64,000 nt of DNA. It comes from Aphelocoma coerulescens. Taxonomy: Eukaryota; Chordata; Aves; Passeriformes; Corvidae. The position numbers were made by a program, and so were the translations under genes. The notes under the pieces are model-generated. The model saw nothing but the letters and a program-made list of their open reading frames with translations, was not told the origin of the DNA and did not search any database. Positions within the stretch are counted from its first letter, which is position 1. The number at the start of each line of letters is the position of its first letter. This document shows positions 1 to 14,300 of the stretch, one piece after another. The stretch spans positions 13,162,001 to 13,226,000 of the forward strand of contig NC_091033.1 in NCBI RefSeq assembly GCF_041296385.1, given 5' to 3'.

Positions 1-3000
1 CCTGTCGCTGTGCCTTGTCACATCTCTCTGCTTCCAGGTTTGTGCTGCTGGAGTCAGCAAAAGGATAAAACAACAGTTATTTGGGTTTGGGTTTAGGTAC
101 AAATCCCTGCAGTAACACACTCCGTGGTGGCATAGCCCCACATGATGTGTCTGACGTGGCTGAGTTGGCTCTGCCAGGGGGAGGTACAAACCCTCTGCTT
201 CTATCTCGTGTAAGGTCCCATGTTTTGATTCTTTATTCAGCTGAAATGATGCAAAAATTTGTGGAGGGGAAAAAACCCCACAAACCCACCATAAATTCCC
301 TTTCTAAAGACATCAGTAAGGACAGAGGGTGCTGCTAGCCCGGAGTGCTGATGCTGTGACCGCTGAGGCTCAAGAAGCCTCAGGTCCCAAGAACACCCAA
401 CGCCTCTGGTACCCAAGGGAGATTTATTTATTCCCCCACAATTTATCCCCCTGTCAGGAAGTTTCCCGCAGCCCTCCAGGAGAGTGGGTGCAGCAGTATC
501 AGCAGCCACAGGTCTATCAGGCTGAGCAGAAGCTTTTCCAGGAACTATCTAGTGAAACACATGACCGTGCCCGGCCGAAGGGCGATACGTGACAGGCATT
601 CACCGGGGTCCCGGCCAGTCAGTTGACTTTGTTATTCAAACTATTTTAGTGATGGTTTTTAATCCCAGGCTTAAGTTTTTCTTTTTCTGTTTTTTTCTTT
701 TTTTTCTGCCTTTCTTTTTTTACTCTCTGAACAAGGGAATCTCTACGCTGGCAGGATTCAGAGAGGCACAAAGGAGGGAAAAACAAGTTTCAGCCAGAAG
801 AGAGGGAAAAAAAAAAAAAAAGGATGCTGTTAGCATTCCCTCTATGTGAGGGGGTAAAAACATTTTGCTGTCAACTCTATTTTAAAGGGTAAGTGCCAAC
901 AGCAGCCCAGTTACTATGCAAATAAATCCTGTGCTCAGCCTTTCCCTCTCAGTGCAAAGTTTTGGTGCTGGGGCTCATTAGCCAGGGGAGCTGGGCTGTG
1001 GGGGTTGGCAGAGCCCCCCATGTCCCCAGTGGCCTCATCCTCATCCTGGGGATGGCCACTGGCTGGGGGTGCCACTGCAAAGCTCTGGACCTTGGCAGGA
1101 ACCCGCGGGTGTCCCCAGGTGTCCCCCAGATAATGTGGGACAGTGGGGGGAGCCCTGCAGAGGTGTGGGCTGGGTACCCCTGCTCCTTATCAAGAGCAGA
1201 TTCAGGCAGCAGCTGGCAGCAGAGCCCTTGGCCGTGCCTCTGTGACAGGGGACACCCCACGGAGAGGCAGCGCCTGGAAAGGGCAGAAATCTCACCCGAG
1301 CCATCCCCCTTCATGGCAGGCAAGTGGGGAGGGTCTGGCAGCAGCCACCTGGGGTACAGGGCTGTCTCTTGCTTGCTGCTGCCGGGTGGGAAGGGAGGTG
1401 ATGCCAGGACATGATGCCAGATTCTGGCTGGGCTTGTCCAGGTGATGACCAGCACTCCAGCACTGGTATTTATGGTGACACTTCTGCATGACAGCACAGG
1501 GGCTGCCCATGCTCCAGCCCACACAAGCCAGAACTCCCCCTGACAGCCCCAGTGTGATGGTTTCCTATAAAAAAGATTTGAATTTGTCATGCAAATGACT
1601 GGGCATGTGGGCACAGCTGTGAGAGGTGGCCTGGGCTAGGTCAGCTGCCAGCATGGCCACAGGGATGTGTCCAGGACAAGGTCTGTCCCCTCAAAGCTGG
1701 TTCTACTCCTGGAACCTGCCAAGCAGATGCCAGGCGCTGCCAGGGCTGCCCTGCCAAAACCACCCAGCCCTTGCTGCTCCTCCCAGTCCCTGAAGCTTTT
1801 AAAACAAGCACTGTGACCCCCCTGCTCGTCCCTCCCTTGGCTTCTGTCTGGCTGCAGCAGAGCTGAGCTGCCCAGGATGAGCTTCCTTCATGCTGGAACA
1901 ACTTTAGGAGGTGGAAGAGGATGCTCCATCAAGCAATGCACTAAAAACAAAATAAAATTTTACTTTTAAGCAATTTCAAAGCGATTTAATCTCTTGCCCT
2001 GTGCCACCCTGATCAGTCAGGAGCCAGGCAGCCACTGCCTCTCACCCTCACCCCACTGCTCATACTCTGCAGTTTATCTCTTGTCCTGCTAACACAGCAA
2101 CGCTTTGAGCTCTTCCCACTTTCCCAGCCTAGCACGGGACAAGGAAGTGCCTGGGCTCCTTTTCGGAGGCTTCCAGCAGCACCTGGCAGCGCAGCCCCGC
2201 TCCCACCGGGAAGGAGGACGGCAGAGTTCATTATTCTGCCCGCCCTCCCGCAATTTCACAGCCGCGTTTTCGCAAACAGGAAGGCGGCAGGTTGGGCTGT
2301 TGTTTTGATGTGGCTGTTTCTCGAAATGAGCCCGGAGCAAAACTGAGCAGGATCCAGGACTGGCACTCGGAGCGCCGCCTGCGCCCTCGCTTCCCGGCAG
2401 TTTGGCCACCTTTCAGGAAATCAGACAGCTAAATGGAAAATCATCACTCTTTTCACTACAGGGCGCACTGCACACATGGGTTTTTTCAAAAACAAATCGA
2501 TTTTCAGCAGCCTTGTTGTCCCCTTTGAGCAGGGGAGATGTGGGCCCCCAGCAAAGACAAAAGCCCAGTTCAGCAGTGCCAGGCATCCCTGCCCAGGGAC
2601 AGGCACCTCAATGCTGCTGGGCTGGGGCCAAGTGCTCCCCAGCAGCTCCCAGCACCTCCATCCAAAAATCCTTCCCTCCCTTCTCCTCAGAAGGACTCCT
2701 GACAGGGAGAAAGAAGAATTGCTGAATAATCTCCAGCCCTGATAGCACTTCAAAGGCAGGGCTCGGGCCAGGCTGCGCTCCCGCCAGCGCCGTGCTGGAT
2801 GCGGTGCTTGGCTCTTACTCCTTTGGCAGCCCCACACGTATCCAGAAAGTAATTACTTAAAAAGGAAATAAATGTCACCCACATGGTTGTAAGCAAAACC
2901 CCGGGCAGGATGAACAGAGCCCCACCAGGATCTGCATTCTCACGCAACACAAGCAAGGCAAGAGCGAGTTGTTTCCATTCATCGAGATAGGCTGTTTACT

Positions 3001-3889
3001 CTGAGGGCTGCTGGTGACATTAGACATGCCCACCATGGGCATTTAAGTTCCCTGGGGCAGCCACAGTGCTGAACTGCCTCTGCTTTCATCCTGTGGCATC
3101 CTCTTCCCCCAGAATGGCTTTAGGCATCACCACCTGGAACAGCAGCAGATGCTGGTGCCAAAAACGCGGCCCTTCCTGGCACCAGGCCTGCCGTGACCTT
3201 TATAGAGATGAACCAGATAACTGGCATGATCAAACAGAGTAATTTTATTTACTTTTACAAATTGATTCTTAAGTTTGTAACTGTCAAAATCTGAACACCA
3301 AACTTCTAAAGCAAGTTGGTTGGGAAAAGTCAAATGCAGCAGCAGAGCGGCGAAGGAGGCTCAGGGGTGTGAGCAACCTGCCAGAATCTCTCTGCTGCTG
3401 GCACCTGCCTGGCTCTGCTGGATCTGAGACACCCCCAGCAAATCCCCTTAACCCAGCCAGGGCTCTGGCAGACCACTCACTTTCAGATGGATTCAATTTT
3501 AGAAAAATAACCCCCAACTTATTCTAAGCAAATAACAGAAGGAAAGTGATGGCCTGAGAACTCTGGGATGAGATCCCATCTGCCCCACTGGAGCTGCACC
3601 AGGATGGCAGCACCTCCCACTCTCTGCTCCACACAGTGTGAGTAAGCACTTGGTACAAGCCCACAGAGTTCTGTGAGCTCAGAAACCCTGAGGTGCCTCG
3701 GGACACGCAGAGCAAGGGCAGCACGTGGGACACGCTGCAGGATGGCAGCAGGAGCTCTTCCCAGGGGACACGCTCCCAGCCCACCCCAGCACACTCAAGG
3801 GTGAAGTCCAGCATGGCCAGACAAGGTGGGTTGGGAAATACTCCCTAAGGCACTGCAGCCAAGCAAACATGGTACCAATACAGTATTGA
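1..3889. other. Intergenic region downstream of RBM38
   Basis: GC-moderate sequence without a recognisable exon, RNA gene or transposon. Low-complexity T/C and A runs occur at about 675-720 and 808-823. A perfect p53-type half-site, AGACATGCCC, lies at 3022-3031 but has no partner. A CpG-richer patch at about 2150-2400 could be regulatory. Confidence 0.6.
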
Positions 3890-3911
3890 ATAATTTTAAA
3901 AGTTAAAATAG

Positions 3912-3917
3912 TTTATT
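3912..3917 (-). terminator. Candidate distal RBM38 poly(A) signal
   Basis: AATAAA on the minus strand, followed by T-rich sequence. It is the last of the candidate signals before GC-richer intergenic sequence; another lies at 3970-3965. Confidence 0.5.
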
Positions 3918-4770
3918 GCTGTCTTTGTAGAAATGCACTTAACTTACATCGCCTGTTCTCTTCCTTTATTTGGCTGTTGGATTACAGGCATAAAAAGGTT
4001 ACATTTACCCATTTGTTCAGTGACATAACACCTTTTTCTCTATTGCTCCACTCCTGATATTCTCCTAAACCTTGCTGGCCAACAGCCCCAAATCTCTTTT
4101 ACATAAATACTGTAAATGTCTCCATAGGTTGCAGCATTGTAACAAAAGATCTACCAAAGTAGACAAAATGTTCAGTATTCTTGGTTGGTTTTTTGCATTT
4201 AAAAATATACCTAAATTTGAGATAATCTTAACAGAGTAACAATTACAATAAGAAAATAGTACAGTGCGTTGACTAAAGGAATATTCTGCTCTCCTTCAAG
4301 CCAATATTCCCTTTTGCATGTTGAAGTGATTCAGCAATTACTTAAGAACTTTTACCTACATACAATAATTTAGTAAAATGAGAATTAAACAAGGCAGATA
4401 CTTACTACTATTCTTCTGTCTGCAATTCACAGCTCATGCGAATAAAATCGCAATAAATATTAAAAAATAGTTTTTCTTTCGCTTTTTTTTTTTTCTGTAA
4501 GGCATCTCTGAGTATTACAAAGTTTTTGTACAACCAAAAAATAAGATTGCTTTTTTTTTCCATGTTCTCCGAGTACCTCTGTACCTCACCAGTAAATAAG
4601 AGGATTGTAGGCTGGATGAGGAAGGAAGGGCTGACGGGGCAGGGGGCGGAAAGAAGACCACAGGTGATGGAAGCAGACCGCGATGTGTGCAAGAATCTGT
4701 AGTTTTCCTGTGAAACATTTCAGCCGCTTTTAGAACATCTTCAAGACAGTATCTGTCCAGATTGAAGGAC

Positions 4771-4771
<1 letters not shown>

Positions 4772-4812
<41 letters not shown>
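4772..4812. repeat. Homopolymer A41 (T41 in RBM38 mRNA sense)
   Basis: Forty-one consecutive A on the plus strand, inside the presumed RBM38 3'UTR. Being T in the transcript, it is not an RBM38 poly(A) tail. It may be a microsatellite or the tail of an old plus-strand insertion. Confidence 0.95.
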
Positions 4813-4815
<3 letters not shown>

Positions 4816-4969
4816 AAAAACAACTTACCAGAAGTCCACTTTCATAAGCACAGTCAGACTGCAAGGATTCGGGTTCGCCCTCAACACTATAAATAGCTTA
4901 GGTATCGATATGCACCTACATAAGGGGGATAAAGGGACGGGGGGGGTGATTTTTTTTTTGCTTGTTTCT

Positions 4970-4975
4970 TTTATT
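4970..4975 (-). terminator. Candidate proximal RBM38 poly(A) signal
   Basis: AATAAA on the minus strand about 75 nt after the stop. Use would give a very short 3'UTR lacking the T41 tract and most AU-rich sequence. Confidence 0.3.
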
Positions 4976-5050
4976 GTTTTTTTTTGTTGTTTTGTCATCC
5001 TAGTCGCGTCCTTGCACGGTGAGGGATTGTCCTGGGAGGCCGAGCGGCCC

Positions 5051-5351
5051 TCACTGCATGCGGTCGGGCTGCAGCTGCTGGGGCTGGTACTGCACGAAGG
5101 CGGTGGCGGGCGCCGCGGGGTTGCTGGCGGTGAGGGGCGGCTGCACCGTGCCCGTGTAGCCGTATCCCACGAAGCCGGCGGCGGGGGAGGCAGCGTAGGG
5201 GTACTGGTCGTAGGCAGCTGTGGTGTACTGGGAATAGGCTTGGCTGGTGGCGGTGTAGTCGATGTAGGGAGACGTGATGGACTGCACGGGGGTGGGGATC
5301 ACCACGCTGGGCTGGATGATAGCTTGGGGGTAAACATAGTGAGGCGTGAGT
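5051..5351 (-). CDS. RBM38: RBM38 coding exon 4 and stop
   Basis: The acceptor is GCCTCCACAG. It codes 99 residues, from [17 protein letters not shown] to QLQPDRMQ and TGA. It contains the [14 protein letters not shown] segment with the conserved Ser-Pro. It lacks the poly-Ala runs typical of RBM24. Confidence 0.97.
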
Positions 5352-8300
5352 CTGTGGAGGCAAAGGGAGAAAGTCAGTGAGGGGCTGGGCTTCCCCCCGG
5401 CCTGCACATCCCCTCTGCCCCCCAGACTTCACGTGCATCAGCCACGGAAATGGTGCTGCCCAGCAGTGCTGCCCTCGAGCGAGGGGTGCTCCCTGGGGTG
5501 GGGATGAAAAGCAAACACTCCTAGACCCAGAGTGGGAAAAGTGCAAGGTGAAGCAAGGATGGCAACTAATACACACACCCTGGTCCCCATGGCATGTATC
5601 TCCCACTATCCAGGCTGCTGGTCCCCAAAATAACCTCCTGGAAGGCCATGACAGCTGCTGGCTCACCTAATTTCCTCGGCCCCCACACACCCTGCCTGTC
5701 CCTGCCAGCCCTTCTGCCTCCTGTATTCTCCACATCCCACCATCCAAAGCTGGGTGGAGGGTCCTGAGGATGCACAGCCCCTGTGGGGTGCCTCCTGGCA
5801 CCAGGGACAACGTGTCACTCTCCACTGTCCCACCAGGAATGACCACTGTCCCTGGGCACAGCCCTGGGCCTGCCAGCTTGCCAGGTGTTATCAGTTACTA
5901 CACACTTACACCATGTTTCCACAACACTGGATGTTTAGGGAATGCTACAGGGTGTTTGTTGTAAAACATGAGATGTTAATGCTGCTTTCTTCCCCCCAGT
6001 AACACCCCCCAGTAGCTGGCAGGGCAGTGACACTCCTGTGTCCATGAGCTGTCACATCTGCCCCTGGCATCTCCGCTGCCCTTTCCACGAGGGTCCAGAA
6101 GTGCTGCTTCTCCCAGGTTTGCCCCTGCCCTGAGGTAGCTGTGCTGCTGAGAGGAACTTCACAATGTCACAGTCAATTAAAGTCCTTAGATGGAAAGATC
6201 CTGGAGGTGATTAATGCAGGAGTGCCCACTAATTTGCTAGAAACTGCTAATGAGGAGGAAAGGCAGGGGGTAAAAAAAGCATCAAAATGAAAGGGCTGTA
6301 TTTTCCAAAGGGCCTACGTCAAGTCAGGCCCCGAACAAGGGCAAAAAACTGTGCAAACGTGAAGGTTTAGGTACATCCATACAAACTGCCATGGGCCAGA
6401 AAAAAATAGGGAATTGCACATGGCCTGGGGAGTGCGATAGGGTGACACATCTGAGGCTTGTTTAAGAAACAGGGTTATTAAATACCAGCAAATGGCACAG
6501 TACCAGTGGAAGATCAGAGCCACACGCATCAGAAAGGGCACCCTGAGGAGAAGGTCTCTTTGGCCACTGCTTGCTGAACCACACAAGGCCACAGAATGAA
6601 GCAAAGCCATCCCCTGAAAGCTTCTGCCACCCTGTCTCCAAACCCAGCTCATTCTGGCAAATAAAAATAACCCCAAGGCAAAACTCTGCAGGAAGATTAT
6701 GCAGATTCAAATATTTTGGGGATTTTTGTGTGGATGTGTGTGACAGCACATTTTCAAACACAGCCACTTTTAAAAGCCTCCCACGGGCTCTTCACAAGGC
6801 ACAGGGCTGTACATGGCTACCCTCATTCCACCTGAGCATCCTAAATCTCAGCCACCACCTGCAGCATGCTGGGGTCCACCTGGGGCTGGTCCCACCTACC
6901 CAGCACTTACAGGGCTGTTCCCACTTGCTTTACAACCAGCACTGGATGGTTTAATCTGCTGTTCTGGCAGGAGAAAGGCTTCTCACAAACAAGTGCTCAT
7001 CTGAACCGAGTTTTCTCTCCTTTTCCCACTCCCATATGCAGTTTGGTTTTGCTTGAGACAATTTGCATGACAAGAGGATGACTGCTCTCCTCTCCCCACA
7101 CAGCAACACAGCCTCTGAAATCAGGGTCCTTCCATATGCCCAGGGCAGCAGGGAGGATGGATGATGGTGAGCAGAACCTCAACTTTTGATTCAGTGCAAG
7201 ACCTTCTCCTGAGGCCACAGACACCCCTGGACAGCAAGAGGGACCTCACAGCCTTTCAGTCCATAAACACACCATACCCAGCATCACCCTGTGGGTAACA
7301 AGAATGAGATGAGGCAGCAGAAATGCATTGAATCCCTTTTTGTTCAGCTCTGATCTAAACTGAGGCCAGCACAGCTGAATCAGAGCTGGAGCTTAGGCAC
7401 CAGCTCAGCCCAAGGGCACTTCATGTCCACACTCACACCAGGCAGTGGCAGCCGCCTCTTGGAGGAGCAGGGCTTAGTCCCACCCAGAGGCTCCTCATGC
7501 CTGTCACTGGGGGATTTTCTCTTTCATTTTGTTTTAAATAACACAGAGGTGCAAATGCTGCTCTCTGGGCCTGCCAGGGCCTGGGAAAAGGCTCTGCACA
7601 GGCACCCCCAGGCTCTTGGGCATGACATGAGCAGACTCTGTCCATGCTTATTGCTCTACCCCTGGTAGATCAGCAGCTCAGACAACCTCCTGCATCCCAG
7701 ACTGGGGATGGATGCTCTGGCTGCTCGTCACTGCTCCCTACACCTCACACCCTGCCACCAGGCTTCCTGGTACTCCAGGGCCCAGCAAAGTTAAAATCAC
7801 TCCACAAATGCAACAAAAAATGCACAATCCACTGAAAACCACCCAGCAGCAGGAGCAGAGGAGGGGCCTGCACTTTTCCTGCCCACAGGCAATCCACCTG
7901 CGCTCACCAAATGACCAGAACAGTCCGAGAGACTCCCAGCCTGACTCCCACCCTGTTTGAGCAGCTCCTCCATGTCCCTTGCTGCCACCCAACTGCTCTC
8001 CAGAGCCAGCACAGCCCCAGTGGAGGACGTGGTGCCATCAGGGCGAGTGGACATTCCCAGCTCATCCCAAGGAACTCCGCGTTGTTGGCGTGGAACGCCT
8101 CCATCGCAGCTCCGTGGTGGGCTTGGACACAGCAAATCTGCAACATCCTGCACTACGTTTTTCCCTTATCAAGGAGAAATGCCAGCTCTTCAGTGCTACT
8201 TGGAATAAAAAGCACCATTAGCTTGGAAGACAGAAAGTACTCCTGTACCCTGCTTCCAGAAATCCATCCCACCCGCCCAGTGCATACACAAGCACACAAC

Positions 8301-11300
8301 ACACACCACAGTTGGTACTGCACTAAAAAAATCACACTCAGCAACTCCAGGATCTGCTTCTAAAGGGAATGTAAATGTAAAAGGGAAGGTTCTTTTGGTC
8401 TGTGGGATTTCAGTAATTCAGCTAGAAATTTCGGGCAAGATATTATGCAGTTTGGTCTTCTGAATTAGGTGGACACATGGCAACTCATCGATCAAAACAA
8501 AACACACAACCCAAAGGTCACTCTGATGACTTGCAGCTACAAACAAAACAAACCAGTGCAGTAGGATGAAGTTCTCTGCTGGCTACATTCAGCATCCACA
8601 GAAAATCTTAAAATAATTCCCCCTCTTCCATTATTTCTGCAGATGATCTTTCAGGAGAAAAATTTTAAAAAAGCAAGCTGTTCTGGAGTTCTCTTTCTAG
8701 AAAACAGCAAACTCTAATCTGAATTTCTACATGATGAGTCACATTTGTGTTTTAAGATGCCTTTCCCTTCCTCCCTCCCTGCAGTTTTCCTCCATCCCCC
8801 ACGATGGGTCCTGCCAGCCAGAAGAGAACTTCATCAGAAACACACACAGTGTGATTATAAAACATCAACCAAGTGATCAGCCGTGGCCACCACACACCAA
8901 AGTCATCCTGTGAACAGCAGATGGACGAGATGCTGCTGGCACGACAACAGATCACGGGCAAAGGCCACCCAACACAACGAGCATGGTCAAACCTAAGCCT
9001 AGAGGCGGCGGTGGCACAGGAGGGACAGCAGGAGGGACAGCAGGGACTCGGCAGGGCCCTCGTGGTGCCAGCCCATGCTCCTGACCACGTGGCACCACGC
9101 CACGCTGCCCCGGCAGCCAGAATTGAAACAGAACAAAAGAGATGGTTACAGAGCCACTGGCAGAGGGGACGCAGGCTCTGTCCTGCTTTGGCTGGGGGAC
9201 AGAACAAAAGGGGCCCTGTTTTGGTGCAGGCCTGGGTGGAGATGTTCAAACACATCAGGGAAAGAGAGTAGGGAGAGCAAGCTTGGCTCCAGGCAGATGA
9301 AAAAGTCCATTTCAAAACCTGCCATAACCCAGGTCTCCCCACCACAGCAGCAGGGCAGGGCTGGCTGGGGGGCAGCCAGGAAGAAGGGACAAGTCAGGTG
9401 GAAATGTGTCCCACACCTCTTCCCAAACACTGAGGAAGAAGAACGAGCTCTCATCAGCAGCTCTCTCCAGCAATGCTCATCTCAGAGACACTTCATATGT
9501 TTGACTATTTTGTATCAGATTTACACCTAAAATGTGCTTTAGCTGCACTTTCTCAGCTCTCTGCCCTCCTGCAGGACTTCCTACACATGAAGCAGCATGT
9601 GAGCTGCTCCTGCGAGCTGCACGAGTTTGGGAGAACAACAAGGTGGGAGTTCCTGACCCCCTTGATCTCTGCCAGCCCTGCTGGGAGCTGGTTTTGTCAG
9701 TTCTGAAGAGGTGGAGACAGCTGCACCCCTGTCAGGAGGGACACGGCATCACACAAACATTTGGGAAACAAGGAGGGGCACAGGGCTCTTGGCAGCCTCA
9801 CAGAGATCAGCACACAAACGCCACCACCCCGACCAGCCTTTTATTCCTTGAAGAATATAAGAAACAGAGCCCTTTGTGTCTGCCAGTGAAGGCACAAATT
9901 CTGGCATTTGACCCCAGGAATTTGGCCTCCATTTCCACTAGAGCTGACCCATTAGCTGCCACAGGGACACCCACACTGCCACAGCACGTGATGGCAGGCG
10001 GTGCTGGGGGTGCTGCAGGAGCAGCTGAGCACAGCCCCTGGTGATGTGACACCTCCAACCACTGCCTGCAGGGCAGATCCAAAGGTGCACTTTGAAGTGG
10101 GCTCCTGAGCTGAAAGCTGCTCTGGGAAGCACACCTCACACTGGGCACTGGCAGTGCCACGGCACCACCGCAGAGCTGGAGATGCAGACACGCATCCTGG
10201 TGTAACTCACACTCCAAGGAATCGCTCCTCAGGGACACTCCCAAGCCAGCAAGCACTCACCTCGAGGAGACACTCTTAGTAAACGTGTGTAGAGTACAGG
10301 CAGGGTTGGCCACAGGTATCATACGGGCCCCAGCCACGATGACAGGCTGTAGAAATGTGAGAAATTCAGGTGCTGTTCTCAATCCAGACATGAGGAGGAG
10401 GCTGGAGTATGGCCAGGGGGTCCCTGCCTGCCCACAAGGACTCTCTCTCCAGGAGGGGATCACAGTTTATCCACCAAGACTTTGGTGCAGATCTTGGTTG
10501 TGCCCCAACCCCTCCACAGTCCCTCACCATTCACTGACAGGGTGGGGCTTCAACCACGACATGACAAACCTCCAACTCCTGAAATGTCCCTACTAAAGCT
10601 GATTTAAAGCACTGAAATGTCAACAGCTTCTGCCTCATCAGCCAGCTATCCCAGCCAGCTCAAAGTCACACAAGGATGAACTCTGCAGCTCCATGGGATT
10701 TATCCTCACCTGCTGCAATACGACACAAACACAAAATAGCAAAGCAATCAACACAATTTCTGCTCCTCTCGTAACTAATTTGCCTGTCTGTCTTCTCCTC
10801 ATCCTCCTCTGTCCCTCTGAGAAGATTTACACAGCAGCCTGTGCAAACAGGTACAGGACTGAGTTTCCTGCTTCCCTGCTGGGAGCAGATGTCACCACAC
10901 CAGTGGCAATCACCAAGGCATGACGTGCCACAACACTGTCCCAGACTGCAGTCAGTGGGGAAAAACCAGACAGAAATAAAAAAGAGGCAGCAGACCAAAG
11001 GTGGGAATACATCTCACAAAGATCTAATCCTTTTCCTCAGCTCAACCAAGAGTCTGAGATCAACATGCTGAGCTCCACCATGAGTTATAGCCAGGCTCAA
11101 TAGCTTTATCCTCTGCATCTTGCTTCCCCCACACCCAAAGGAAGAAGGAAAAAAGAAAAAAAACACCATGATCCCAAACAAAGGCATGCTGGGCCAGACC
11201 AAAAATAGTTTTGGAGAAGCAGGCTGAAAAACACTCAGGTAGCAGGAGATAACATCTGCCTGAAACAAGAGCCATCTGGCACCAAGGAAAAAGCCACATG

Positions 11301-14300
11301 GAAGTTTATCCGCAACTAGTCAGCTCTCCAGAGAAGGAAAAACCCCTCCCCTTTCCAGTTATCAGCACAGCCAAACCAGAAACTAACTGACAGAAGAAAC
11401 AGGGACTGCTTCACTCCAGTGCACAACAGGAACCTGAGTCCATCAACATCAGTGTGAGGAACCTGGATGGTAGGGAAAACCAGGGTCCCCAACAGATTAA
11501 CCCAGGAAGCTCCAGAATTCTGCCTCTGAGCTCTGCACTTTTATTCTGCAATTTAGAGAAGTTCAATGGCAGAAACATCTCTAAAGTCTTCTGAAGTACC
11601 TGACAAGTTCTGGAATAATATACTTTACAGTGACTACTTTCCAACTGGTTCCATTTTTAACAGACTTTCTTTCTTTACACATGATCCCTTCCACTGACCC
11701 TTAATTAAAACCATCCACCCACTTGCTCTATCAAAACGCCCTTTCTTGGAGAGATGGAGTATTTTGAAGTAGAATGCTTCAGCTATGGAAGAAGCAATGA
11801 AATACCTCTTTTTGATAAAAGAAGGCCCACACTGATACAACAAGTAATTAAGTAATTTCTCAGTCAAGAAAGAAATTCCATTTTAAGAGTTTGTGATCTC
11901 TGCTACCAGGGGTGTCTTTGTTGCAGTAGAACATTTAAAACACCTCAATCTAATCCCTCCACACCTTCCTGCAAGTTGGAATCATGGGGCATGCCTGGAT
12001 CCAGCGTGGCTTTCCCAGCCTCTGCTCTTTGGCCAGAGCAGCTCAACCCTGACACAGGAGAGCTAAAATGCTCAAAGCTGGTGACAGGGAAATTGCAGGG
12101 GACAGCACAACCCCGTTTACAGCACTTGGAGACTGAGAAACAGGAGACTGCGTTTTAACTCCGAGGTCCACGACTTTTCATCTTTTGTGATCATGGAGTA
12201 TATTTAGCTCTGGTATGTAGCTTGCTCCCATCCGTGGGGAACAAGTTCTTCATAAAAGTCATATTTAGAAGTGACCCGGTGTCCTTGCTACCAAATTATC
12301 AGCACAACAACTGTCTGGTTCCCTGGCTGGTGCCCTCAGCGCTGGGGCAGGATGCCCAGGGCTGCATTCATCATTCGAATTACTGGGCATGTGCTTAATA
12401 CTACGAGCTGGGGCCCATATGCCAGCAGCTGCTCAAAGGAAACATGAGATCAAGCACAAGCTGGGCTGCTCTGGAAATTCAGACATGTGCATCAATCTGC
12501 CACATTGGGACTCCGTGGCACCAGCCAGAGCAGCACAGGAGAATTTTGGATCTGCCACTCCCCAGCTCCTGCACCAAGGGGAAAGGACTCAGGTCTCTGC
12601 TGCTCAGGAGGCTGCTCTTGTGCTGGGGAGGATGAAGAGAAAATCCACCAGAGGCAATGGAATCACGTGGAGAAGATGGCACAACTCAAGCCATGTGCTG
12701 TAAAGACATAGCTAGAACCAGCTCAGCCTGTCTCTCCATCACACACAAGCCTGTGCCCCAACTGCCCAGGCATGGCTCTGACCCTTCACCCAGAGCCTGT
12801 CCCTTGCAACAGGTCTGAGCTTGGCACATCATTCACATGGCCAAGTGTGAGGTCACTGTATCAGACCATGCTTTTATATTGTTTTACAGGCAGAACATGA
12901 GCAAATTGTGCCCCAAACCCAAAACAAATGGTACACCAAACCCTTGGGTCTCACACCAGCATTTGCCATCTTGAAGTAGATGTTCAAGAAAATTCTCAAA
13001 GCTGTCTGATCTGCTTATAGATACAAGTCTGTGCTTAAAACCTACAAATGAAAAAATTAAAAAAGGGATTTCTTTCTGACTGGCAAGTATTTGGTCTGAA
13101 CAGCAGTCACCATGCATGAGAACCAGCAGCTGAAGCCATTTGGAAAATGGATTTGGACATTTCTTAGGAAATGCCCCCTCTCCTCCCCAAGCTTTCATGT
13201 TCCTGGCACAGGACAGCACCAGGTGCTGGGTGCTGCATCCTCATGAGCCTGCTTGGAGTGGGATGGGATTCTGCAGCCTCCAGCTCCGGGTAAGTGGGCA
13301 GTGGGAAGCTGGAGCAGGGGGATGCCAGCTGACAGAGGCTGGGCACAGCACGGCCAGCGTACGCCCTTTCAGAAGCATAACCACAGAAAAGATGAAAGTT
13401 TGTTGCCTTTTATTTTTAACCCAATAGAGAAATTTTAAGGATAAACAGCTGCGAGGGAGGCTGGGCTGACACAAAGAGGGACTTTCTTCACTTCCTAACT
13501 GCAGCAGCATAAACGTATGAAATTTTAAACTCAAAGAGATTTAACTCTTTCTGCTGTTGCTGGAGACCAAATGTGGGCCAGAGGCAGGGGGCCACCAAAA
13601 CAAGTAACTACACATGGATGGGGTCTCTGGAGCAATGACATCCAACGTGCAGCTATGGAAAGAGCTGGATCCTGCCACAAGAGACAGCTTTAAGTTTGCA
13701 AGAGCTCAGTCACTTACTCAGTCACTGGTAGATCTCCCACACAGATAGCTCCTTCGCTGAGGCACAGCCACAGGAATGCATCTGCCATATGCTGCCTGTG
13801 GCCAGAGCAGCAAGCACAGAGGAGAACCAGGGAATCCCCGTTCCCTGCACAGACTCAAACCTGCCTCCAGCTCAAGAGTCCCAGAGGAAAGGACCAAGAG
13901 GTGGGACCAAGTAGCTCTGCCACATCACCTGATCACTAAGAGTGGCAGCTGCAGGGACACACTGGCACTGCCAGGTGCCTCCAAGCAAAGCACAGTCTGC
14001 AAGCTCCAAGCTGAGCCCCAGGCCAAATGCTGCTTCCCTAAACTCAGCAGCCGGATCTCCAAGTCCCCCTGACACAGACACATCCTTTGCCTTGCATTAC
14101 TGTTAAGATCTCTGGTTACAACAAGCTAGAAACTTCTTTTCCAAACAGGATTTACTACTGACTCCGTGCTGTCTGCTGTGCAAGTGCCTCCTCTGCCAGG
14201 ACAGCAGGAGGAAGGAGAGAGGCTCCTCATGGTTTCTCTTTCTGTTCCGCATAGCCCTGGCAATATTTACGGCTGCATTTGGGTGTCTGGGGATGGGGGG

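Larger units (their letters stand above)
3890..5050 (-). other. RBM38: Probable RBM38 3'UTR
   Basis: The stretch runs from the stop to AATAAA signals on the minus strand at 3970-3965 and 3917-3912; an early signal at 4975-4970 lies only 75 nt past the stop. The sequence is AT-rich with ATTTA-type pentamers, as in AU-rich 3'UTRs, and includes a T41 tract (4812-4772 in mRNA sense). RBM38 proteins bind AU-rich elements, so self-regulation is possible; that is inference. The 3' limit is estimated from the last signal. Confidence 0.6.

Noticed and set aside
3022..3031. p53 response element downstream of RBM38
   Set aside because: Only one perfect half-site; the neighbouring 10-mer does not fit the consensus.
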